Below, in pieces: positions 1 through 5,024 of a stretch of DNA of 5,024 bases. How positions within the stretch are numbered: position 1 is the first letter of the stretch; every line of letters begins with the position of its first letter. The stretch is taken from contig JABJEE010000172.1 in the NCBI GenBank assembly GCA_018665005.1, positions 1-5,024 on the forward strand, in the 5' to 3' direction. This DNA is from Flavobacteriales bacterium. Lineage in GTDB: Bacteria; Bacteroidota; Bacteroidia; Flavobacteriales_D; Crocinitomicaceae. The notes below the pieces were generated by a model. That model ran no database searches, was not told the DNA's origin, and saw only the letters and a program-made list of their open reading frames with translations. The position numbers and the translations under genes are program-made.

Positions 1-1736
1 AGCCACTCTGCTATGGGAATAGCAAAACCCATTTTAGGTCTATCCATCATCTCTTTTGGTATGTACTGATGCAAAATTTCTTTGAGAATATATTTCTTTT
101 CCCCTTTATGGTATTTGTAGTGATCAGGGAGTTGAGCAGCCCATTCTATAAGTCTATGGTCTAAATAAGGCTCACGCCCTTCCAAACTCGCAGTCATGGT
201 TGCACGATCAACTTTTTGCATAATATCATCTACCAAATAGGTTTGATAATCAATGGCCATCATGTAAGACAAAGAAGAAAAATGCTCTTTATTCAATTCA
301 TGAGAAGAATATGCTGTGTCCAAAACATCAACCTTTTCTTTTAGAAGCTTTTCTATTTGTTGATCTGTAAATTGCTGACTAAGGCTTAACATTATTTGTT
401 CTTCAGATGGGTTTTTCAGCACCCCTTTAACCTTCTCATAACGATTGTGAAAGTTATACTTATTTCTAAGTACAGGAATGTAATTTGACGGAATTCTATC
501 CATTCCTGAAGCCATAATTCTCCTCATAAAAGAAGGTATCCTATTTAATTTATTGCCATACCTCTGAATGTAATCATATCGATTGTAACCGGCAAAAACC
601 TCATCACCAGCGTCCGCACTTAATGCAACAGTAACATGCTTTCTTGCCGCCAAACTAACTAAGGTTGTAGGAATAGCGCTACTATCTGCAAATGGCTCAT
701 CATAGTAAAAAGGAAGATCTCCAATTAATTCAATTGCTTCATTGTGTGTGCATTGAATTTCCGTATGGTTAGTGCCTAAATAAGCTGCAATTTCTTTGGC
801 ATAAGGAGCCTCATCCAAGCCAATATCCGGAACGGATATGGTAAATGTTTTGAGTTTTTCTGTTCTCTCTTTTTGTAAGAGTGCAGTAACTGATGCGCTG
901 TCATATCCGCCACTTAGAAAAACACCTACTGGCACGTCTGAGACCATTCGATAATTACAAGCATCCATCAATACACTTTCTGTTTGTATCTTTGCTTCAT
1001 CAAAAGAGATGTCTAGCTTGGGCTTATTGTATGCATCGTATACATTCCAATATTGAATCTGATCTTTTGGAGATACCCGAACATCGCTTTCAGAATCTAA
1101 AGACACCTCCATAAAATGACCTGGTTTCAGCTTACAGCAAGACTCGAAGATACAATGTGGCGTGGGTACATTTCCGTATTGCATAAATGCCGCTACTGCA
1201 TTTTTATCAATTTTTTTATCGAATTTCCCATGCTCATGGAAAGACTTTAGTTCAGAACCAAATAAAAACAAACCTTCCTTGAAATAATAATAAAACGGCT
1301 TAACTCCAGCACGATCTCGGGCGCAGAACATATTGTTTTTTTCGAGGTCGACAATCACAAAAGCAAACATTCCAATGAGCTTTTCTAAACAAGAGCGCCC
1401 CCATTCAATAAATGCATGTAAAACCACTTCTGTATCAGAAGTGCTTTTGAAAGAATGACCAAGGTTTACCAATTCTTTTTTGATTTCATTATAATTATAT
1501 ACTTCCCCGTTAAAGCAAATCCAATGGCGATTATATTGCATTGGTTGTTTACCTCCTTCACTTAAATCAAGAATGGAAAGCCTTCGATGCCCCAGTCCTA
1601 CTTTACATACATCCAAACCTATCTCCTCAATACCAAAAGCATCCGGCCCCCTATGCGTTAGCACATGTGTCATGTTTTCTAGTTCTTCTCTTGAGCTTTT
1701 CTTTTTAAAATCCACATATCCTGCAATTCCACACAT
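1..1736 (-). CDS. asnB: Asparagine synthase (glutamine-hydrolysing) / AsnB-family amidotransferase, 3' end missing
   Basis: Cytoplasmic AsnB-family enzyme: an N-terminal glutaminase releases ammonia from glutamine and a C-terminal ATP-pyrophosphatase domain uses it to amidate an acyl-adenylate, classically aspartate to asparagine. The start is fixed by MCGIAG, because Cys2 must be the N-terminal nucleophile after Met removal. Class II glutaminase signatures follow: HRGPD 28-32, RRLSILD 51-57, FNGEVYN 75-81, SDTE 100-103, RDRAGVKP 140-147. The synthetase domain has the pyrophosphate loop SGGYDS 275-280, DEPFAD 346-351, SADAGDE 373-379, and VDRATM with the downstream PYLDH at 509-527. K548 in GEKKYILKE aligns by eye with the catalytic lysine of E. 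coli AsnB. 578 codons are visible; the frame is still open at the left edge and family length (about 610-650) suggests a few dozen residues are missing. It starts 3 nt after the membrane-protein stop. Family relatives in O-antigen clusters (WbtH and WbpS type) amidate uronic sugars, so the substrate is undecided. Family assignment is very secure. Confidence 0.96.
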   Translation of the reverse strand, partial: MCGIAGYVDFKKKSSREELENMTHVLTHRGPDAFGIEEIGLDVCKVGLGHRRLSILDLSEGGKQPMQYNRHWICFNGEVYNYNEIKKELVNLGHSFKSTSDTEVVLHAFIEWGRSCLEKLIGMFAFVIVDLEKNNMFCARDRAGVKPFYYYFKEGLFLFGSELKSFHEHGKFDKKIDKNAVAAFMQYGNVPTPHCIFESCCKLKPGHFMEVSLDSESDVRVSPKDQIQYWNVYDAYNKPKLDISFDEAKIQTESVLMDACNYRMVSDVPVGVFLSGGYDSASVTALLQKERTEKLKTFTISVPDIGLDEAPYAKEIAAYLGTNHTEIQCTHNEAIELIGDLPFYYDEPFADSSAIPTTLVSLAARKHVTVALSADAGDEVFAGYNRYDYIQRYGNKLNRIPSFMRRIMASGMDRIPSNYIPVLRNKYNFHNRYEKVKGVLKNPSEEQIMLSLSQQFTDQQIEKLLKEKVDVLDTAYSSHELNKEHFSSLSYMMAIDYQTYLVDDIMQKVDRATMTASLEGREPYLDHRLIEWAAQLPDHYKYHKGEKKYILKEILHQYIPKEMMDRPKMGFAIPIAEW

Positions 1737-1739
1737 AAT

Positions 1740-3068
1740 TTATTTTTCAACATTATTTTTATTCTCAATTAACATGACATTAGCTGTGAGCACCAAAAAG
1801 AAGAACGGCAACAACGGGGCCCTTATTCGAACCAAAACGCCAAACAAAACAGAGGTGAATCCCGACATAAAAGCAATAAAAAGGGCGAAGATGAATGCAA
1901 AAACTAAAATCTCCTCCTTCCGAATATATTTAATCTTCGAAAATAAATCTTTACTAATGAAAAACCGAATAGTTAAAATCATTAAAACAAGACTCTCAAT
2001 GCCATTCACAATTAATGTAGGTGAAAAGGACTCATAAATAAAGGGCCGGTAAATACCATAAAAAACAGATTCAGGAACGGCCCTAATTAGACCTGCTGGA
2101 GAAGCATCAGTGTTTGAAATTTCATAGCGCTTTCCTGTATACGTTTGATTATTTGTAAAGTCAGACTGCACCAATTCTGCTTCTGCAACCATTTCGGCTG
2201 AAAAGCTTGAGCTGAAAAATTGAACAAATAGAAAAATTCCGCCCAAAAATATAAATGAACGAAATAATAATTTCGTCAAAAACTGTTTCTCGTAGCGTTT
2301 TGTTAATCGCGCTCCAAAAGACATGAAAATTGGAGCAGCAATTGCTGCTAAAATAAATGAACGAACATGATAAATCAAAAATATAGAAAGAAGAATGATT
2401 AATACGTGTTTCAATTTTATGGCGTTCCGAAGGACCATAATATTAAAAACAAAATAAAGCAAGTTCAATATGGATATAAAAACCAGCGAATCTTTGGAAA
2501 TACCAGTACACCAGAAACTTACACTTGGAACAAATAAGATACATAAAGCCGCAATATTCGTTTTATGCGTACCCAATTTAACGATCATCTCAAATACGCG
2601 CCAAGATGCCATCGCGGTTAAAAATGCAAAAAAAATGGTAGCTGCAAAATAAGATTTAAAGGTAATAAATGAGATTATTGATGCAATTTTACAGACAAAC
2701 CAGGCCTCAGGCTCCTTATATAACCATCCCGGTGGGTATCCCGTTTCCACATTGAAATGCTTCGAAAATATTTCGGATGATGGTTCACTCATCAAATTCT
2801 CAAAATAAAAAGAAGGAGACTCAATAAACAATTTGTTCAAGGTAATTGCACCATCCCAATATGCCGTAGTATCTCCCCCTCCGTAATAAATGAGGTAGAC
2901 AACGGCAAAAGCAATCGCAAAAAAGAACTTAAAAAGTACATTTCGCATGTAATATTTTCGAATTTCACCATCTACTTTTCTTGATCTTGAATTGGTAATA
3001 ACAAGAAGGATAATCAACCATAAAGTGGCAATTGAAATATCATACAACGAAACATAATTACTTTCCAC
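1740..3068 (-). CDS. Polytopic membrane protein, possible polysaccharide polymerase or GT-C-like glycosyltransferase
   Basis: 442 residues, family not recognised with certainty. Hydrophobic stretches suggest about 10-12 membrane helices (roughly 11-26, 44-62, 122-137, 139-157, 170-184, 192-212, 221-248, 270-288, 355-371, 386-403, 404-434). A long, probably extracytoplasmic loop at 63-120 opens with GGGDTTAYW (63-71) and contains TGYPPGW (109-115). A second polar loop spans about 289-350. A short motif WCTGISKDS (186-194) precedes a helix, and VRIRAPLLP (413-421) lies in the last hydrophobic region. An acidic residue after the second helix and Arg-rich late motifs recall Wzy/EpsG-type polymerases and GT-C enzymes, but this is a resemblance, not an identification. 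It lies 11 nt after rlmH and 3 nt before the AsnB-like gene, which favours a role in surface-glycan assembly. The start is GTG; the codon immediately upstream in frame is TGA, so the gene cannot begin earlier. The first in-frame ATG (residue 41) would delete the first helix. Confidence 0.85.
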   Translation of the reverse strand: MESNYVSLYDISIATLWLIILLVITNSRSRKVDGEIRKYYMRNVLFKFFFAIAFAVVYLIYYGGGDTTAYWDGAITLNKLFIESPSFYFENLMSEPSSEIFSKHFNVETGYPPGWLYKEPEAWFVCKIASIISFITFKSYFAATIFFAFLTAMASWRVFEMIVKLGTHKTNIAALCILFVPSVSFWCTGISKDSLVFISILNLLYFVFNIMVLRNAIKLKHVLIILLSIFLIYHVRSFILAAIAAPIFMSFGARLTKRYEKQFLTKLLFRSFIFLGGIFLFVQFFSSSFSAEMVAEAELVQSDFTNNQTYTGKRYEISNTDASPAGLIRAVPESVFYGIYRPFIYESFSPTLIVNGIESLVLMILTIRFFISKDLFSKIKYIRKEEILVFAFIFALFIAFMSGFTSVLFGVLVRIRAPLLPFFFLVLTANVMLIENKNNVEK

Positions 3069-3082
3069 TCAAGTCAATTTTA
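3066..3082 (-). other. rlmH stop / GTG start junction deciding the membrane-protein start
   Basis: The rlmH stop TAA (3080-3082) is followed by 11 nt and then GTG (3066-3068). The triplet directly before the GTG is an in-frame TGA (3069-3071), so this GTG is the furthest possible upstream start. No GGAGG-like site is visible, as is common in Bacteroidota. A TTG at codon 8 is the only other near alternative (435 residues). Confidence 0.7.
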
Positions 3083-3553
3083 AGAATGATGGTATTTTTC
3101 ACCGTTCAAGATCGTTTTTGCCCTATACAACTGTTCCAAAAACAACAATCTTATCATTTGATGAGAAAAGGTCATTTTGGAAATTGATAGCTTTTCGTTT
3201 GCCCGCTCGTATATGGATTTATCAAATCCATAAGCACCACCAATAATAAAAATCAATTGTTTTAACCCTGTTATTTCTTTTTTATTAAGCCATTTTGAAA
3301 AGTCTTCTGATGAATAATCAGCCCCTTGCTCATCAAGAATAATTACCACATCATTTGGCTTGATCGTTTTCAATATCAATTCGGCTTCATTCTTTTTTAA
3401 AATCTCATGAGACTGCTTTTTACTTGATTTTAATTCTTTCAAATCAATTCTTTCAAATTTCAAATAATGCTTCAGTCTTTTTTCATATTCTATTTCACCT
3501 TCCTTTAAATAAGGGACTGTTGTTTTTCCTATATTTATAAGGCGGATATTCAT
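3080..3553 (-). CDS. rlmH: 23S rRNA (pseudouridine-1915-N3)-methyltransferase RlmH
   Basis: SPOUT-family methyltransferase that methylates N3 of pseudouridine 1915 in helix 69 of 23S rRNA, using S-adenosylmethionine on assembled 70S ribosomes; cytoplasmic homodimer. The 157 residues match the usual length (about 155-159). Diagnostic motifs are LDEQG (73-77), the glycine-rich cofactor-knot segment IIGGAYGF (103-110), SISKMTFSHQMIR (123-135) and the C-terminal GEKYHH (151-156), all in the expected order. The N-terminus MNIRLINIGK is also typical. The start ATG shares one base with the stop of the preceding NifU-like gene (TAATG), indicating translational coupling. Nothing appears truncated or altered. 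Confidence 0.97.
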   Translation of the reverse strand: MNIRLINIGKTTVPYLKEGEIEYEKRLKHYLKFERIDLKELKSSKKQSHEILKKNEAELILKTIKPNDVVIILDEQGADYSSEDFSKWLNKKEITGLKQLIFIIGGAYGFDKSIYERANEKLSISKMTFSHQMIRLLFLEQLYRAKTILNGEKYHHS

Positions 3554-3795
3554 TAATCAATAGCTTCAACAGAAACAACCTCTGGGGCTGCTATTTTTAA
3601 CGCTTCTTCTAATCCCGCCCGCATGGTCATATGACTCATTGAACAATCACTACATGCTCCCAATAGCTTTACTTTGACTACTGAATCTTTTGTTAATTCA
3701 ACAAACTCCATATCTCCTCCATCTGCATGAAGAAAAGGACGTAGTTGCTCAATCGCCTGATTAATCTTATGTATGGTGTCTACTTTCTTTTTCAT
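3553..3795 (-). CDS. NifU-family single-domain Fe-S cluster scaffold/carrier
   Basis: 80-residue stand-alone NifU C-terminal (Nfu) domain, which binds a [4Fe-4S] cluster, probably at a dimer interface, and passes it to apo-proteins. Evidence: a helix with LRPFLHADGGDMEFVEL (18-34), a typical Nfu opening, then GACSDC (46-51) supplying the CxxC ligands Cys48 and Cys51, then an amphipathic helix GLEEALKIAAPEV. There is no IscU-like or A-type (NfuA N-terminal) domain, so the plain Nfu form is called and no specific symbol is given. It starts 5 nt after mrp, whose TAA is immediately followed by a second in-frame TAA, and overlaps rlmH by one base. Next to mrp it probably acts in the same cluster-delivery route. 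Confidence 0.94.
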   Translation of the reverse strand: MKKKVDTIHKINQAIEQLRPFLHADGGDMEFVELTKDSVVKVKLLGACSDCSMSHMTMRAGLEEALKIAAPEVVSVEAID

Positions 3796-3800
3796 TTTTA

Positions 3801-4862
3801 TTAAGCTTTATGTTTGGCCTCTATTTGCTGAGTAAAATTCTCTACCAGTTCATCAAACACCCCTGAAATTAAACTTTCTTCTTGTAACACTGCTGGTTTA
3901 CCTATATCGCCCGACTCCCTCAAGCTTTGCACTATAGGGATTTGGCCTAAAAAGGGTACTCCTAATCCTTCTGACAAGTTTTTAGCACCATCTCGTCCGA
4001 AAATATAATATCTGTTGTCAGGAAGTTCCTCAGGTGTAAACCAAGACATGTTCTCAACCAATCCAATAATCGGAACTTTCACATTATCCATTTTAAACAT
4101 ATTTACGCCCCTTCGGGCATCTGCGAGAGCAACCTCTTGAGGCGTACTCACAATGACCACTCCATCTAAGGGGATACTCTGTATCAAACTCAAATGAATG
4201 TCACCAGTTCCAGGAGGAAGATCTATTAAAAGAAAGTCCAACTCACCCCAATGCGCATCATTAAACATTTGCAATAATGCTTTGGAAGCCATTGGTCCTC
4301 TCCAAACAACGGCATTTTCTTTATCCGTAAAAAAACCAATGGACAGTACTTTAACGCCGTTGGACAAAATGGGCTCTATTAATGATTGACCATCTATTTC
4401 AGTCATTTTTGGACGCTCATTGACAAGGTCAAACATTGTTGGCATTGATGGTCCGTATATATCTGCGTCGATAAGGCCTACCTTATGTCCTTTTTTTGCC
4501 AACCCGGCAGCCAAGTTAGAGGTGATTGTCGACTTACCTACGCCTCCTTTACCTGATGCAATGGCCACAATATTTTTGACCTTTGGAAGAATCTTTCTTG
4601 TCGAGTTTGCTTCAATGGCCTGCTGCTTCACCGTACACTGAATCTCAACATCTTTTTTCAAACGAGATTTTAAATTAAATTCTACCGCCTCTTTCATTCT
4701 GTTTTTGGCATGCATCGCTGGATTCTTTACATAAACGGTAAGACTCACTTTGTTTTCCTCAACTATTAAATCTTCGATTAAATTAGAAGAAACAATATCT
4801 TTACTGGATTCTGGTTCTTGAATGTTAGATAACACTTGCAAAACATCTTCTCTCTTTATCAT
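3801..4862 (-). CDS. mrp: Mrp/ApbC (NBP35-type) iron-sulfur cluster carrier ATPase
   Basis: Cytoplasmic P-loop ATPase that carries Fe-S clusters to target enzymes. 353 residues, normal length for the long form with an N-terminal MIP18/DUF59-like domain (about 3-79). The ParA/MinD-type ATPase domain begins near 95: deviant Walker A GKGGVGKST (104-112), DADIYGPSMP (132-141), WRGPM (187-191), Walker B-like LLIDLPPGTGD (211-221), STPQEVALADARRG (239-252) and GLVENMSWF (267-275). The usual C-terminal CxxC of the family (after ENMS) is absent, replaced by a TPEELPDNRYY segment, and the only cysteine in the protein is Cys76. This cysteine-lacking form is, as far as I recall, usual in Bacteroidota. 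The ATG overlaps the stop of the upstream reading frame (ATGA), and the NifU-like gene follows after 5 nt. Confidence 0.95.
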   Translation of the reverse strand: MIKREDVLQVLSNIQEPESSKDIVSSNLIEDLIVEENKVSLTVYVKNPAMHAKNRMKEAVEFNLKSRLKKDVEIQCTVKQQAIEANSTRKILPKVKNIVAIASGKGGVGKSTITSNLAAGLAKKGHKVGLIDADIYGPSMPTMFDLVNERPKMTEIDGQSLIEPILSNGVKVLSIGFFTDKENAVVWRGPMASKALLQMFNDAHWGELDFLLIDLPPGTGDIHLSLIQSIPLDGVVIVSTPQEVALADARRGVNMFKMDNVKVPIIGLVENMSWFTPEELPDNRYYIFGRDGAKNLSEGLGVPFLGQIPIVQSLRESGDIGKPAVLQEESLISGVFDELVENFTQQIEAKHKA

Positions 4863-5024
4863 AGCTCCAAATTAATCGATTTAAATGATAAGAATGATTT
4901 TAACATAAAATCAATTACCTTTTTTGAATCTCCTTCTTCTTTATCTTTAATTTCATAATAAACCCCGTTGATATATTTCACCCCGTATAAATGATAACTT
5001 GATGTTTCTTTTGATGTCAAATTC
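4859..5024 (-). CDS. C-terminal end of an unidentified protein (5' part outside the window)
   Basis: An open frame enters from the right edge and ends at TGA (4859-4861), giving 54 residues. The end reads through YHLYGVKYINGVYYEI and IDFMLKSFLSF to INLEL. I do not recognise the family. The segment is soluble-looking, with a Tyr-rich likely beta-strand region, a charged turn (KDKEEGDSKK) and a terminal amphipathic stretch. It is the only one of the three minus-strand frames open across this stretch. Its stop overlaps the mrp start by 4 nt (ATGA), the classic coupled arrangement, which is the main reason to believe it is real. The gene is presumably the upstream member of the same operon. Confidence 0.68.
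   Translation of the reverse strand, partial: NLTSKETSSYHLYGVKYINGVYYEIKDKEEGDSKKVIDFMLKSFLSFKSINLEL

Larger units (their letters stand above)
1..5024 (-). other. Predicted polycistronic operon, six genes, leftward
   Basis: All six reading frames lie on the minus strand with junctions of -4, +5, -1, +11 and +3 nt. No spacer could hold an intrinsic terminator, and no promoter can be supported inside the window. The promoter must lie to the right, unless an internal one is hidden within a coding region. The first four genes encode an unknown protein, Fe-S carriers and rRNA modification. The last two look like glycan or amidotransferase functions and probably continue past the left edge. Confidence 0.75.

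Noticed and set aside
893..1114. 73-codon plus-strand open frame opposite asnB
   Set aside because: It is antisense to the conserved SGGYDS region of asnB; the His-rich translation looks like a complement artefact.
1573..2037. 154-codon open frame on the plus strand
   Set aside because: It lies antisense across the asnB start and the 3' end of the membrane-protein gene, both well supported. The translation has biased composition (Ser, Lys, Asn) and no recognisable motif.
2470..2652. 60-codon plus-strand open frame opposite the membrane protein
   Set aside because: It is antisense to a clear hydrophobic coding frame, with no supporting signal.
3796..3800. Possible terminator or regulatory spacer between mrp and the NifU-like gene
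   Set aside because: Only 5 nt are available; the A-rich run with a second TAA is a tandem stop and leader, with no room for a hairpin.
4198..4641. Two plus-strand open frames opposite mrp
   Set aside because: They are antisense to the strongly conserved ATPase domain of mrp, short, and without domain-like features.
1..5024. CRISPR repeats, insertion-sequence ends, tRNA genes or phage-type features
   Set aside because: No regularly spaced direct repeats, terminal inverted repeats, transposase motifs or tRNA-like folds were seen; nearly every base is coding.

Overview
The window reads as one continuous, leftward-transcribed (minus-strand) gene string from an AT-rich bacterium. The likely phylum is Bacteroidota, possibly Cytophagales. 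That rests on the adjacency of mrp and a stand-alone NifU-domain gene, the style of the Mrp protein (no CxxC near the C-terminus, a WFTPEEL segment instead), A-rich leaders without clear Shine-Dalgarno sites, and lysine/isoleucine-rich proteins. No marker gene confirms it, so the genus is unknown.

Layout in the direction of transcription (right to left): the 3' end of an unrecognised gene (4859-5024); mrp/apbC, an Fe-S cluster carrier ATPase (3801-4862); a small NifU-like Fe-S scaffold (3553-3795); rlmH, the 23S rRNA pseudouridine-1915 methyltransferase (3080-3553); a 442-residue polytopic membrane protein resembling polysaccharide polymerases or GT-C enzymes (1740-3068); and a glutamine-dependent asparagine synthetase/amidotransferase of the AsnB family that runs off the left edge (1-1736).

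Every junction is tight: a 4-nt ATGA overlap, a 5-nt gap, a 1-nt TAATG overlap, an 11-nt gap and a 3-nt gap. No spacer could hold an intrinsic terminator, so the set probably forms one operon. The first part is housekeeping (Fe-S cluster delivery and ribosome maturation). The last two genes look like the start of a surface-polysaccharide module, in which the AsnB-like enzyme might amidate a sugar acid rather than make asparagine; this is inference. I found no RNA genes, insertion sequences, CRISPR arrays or long repeats, and no gene-free stretch longer than 11 bases. Nothing here is a clearly new system. The least explained items are the membrane protein, the cysteine-poor Mrp and the unidentified upstream gene.
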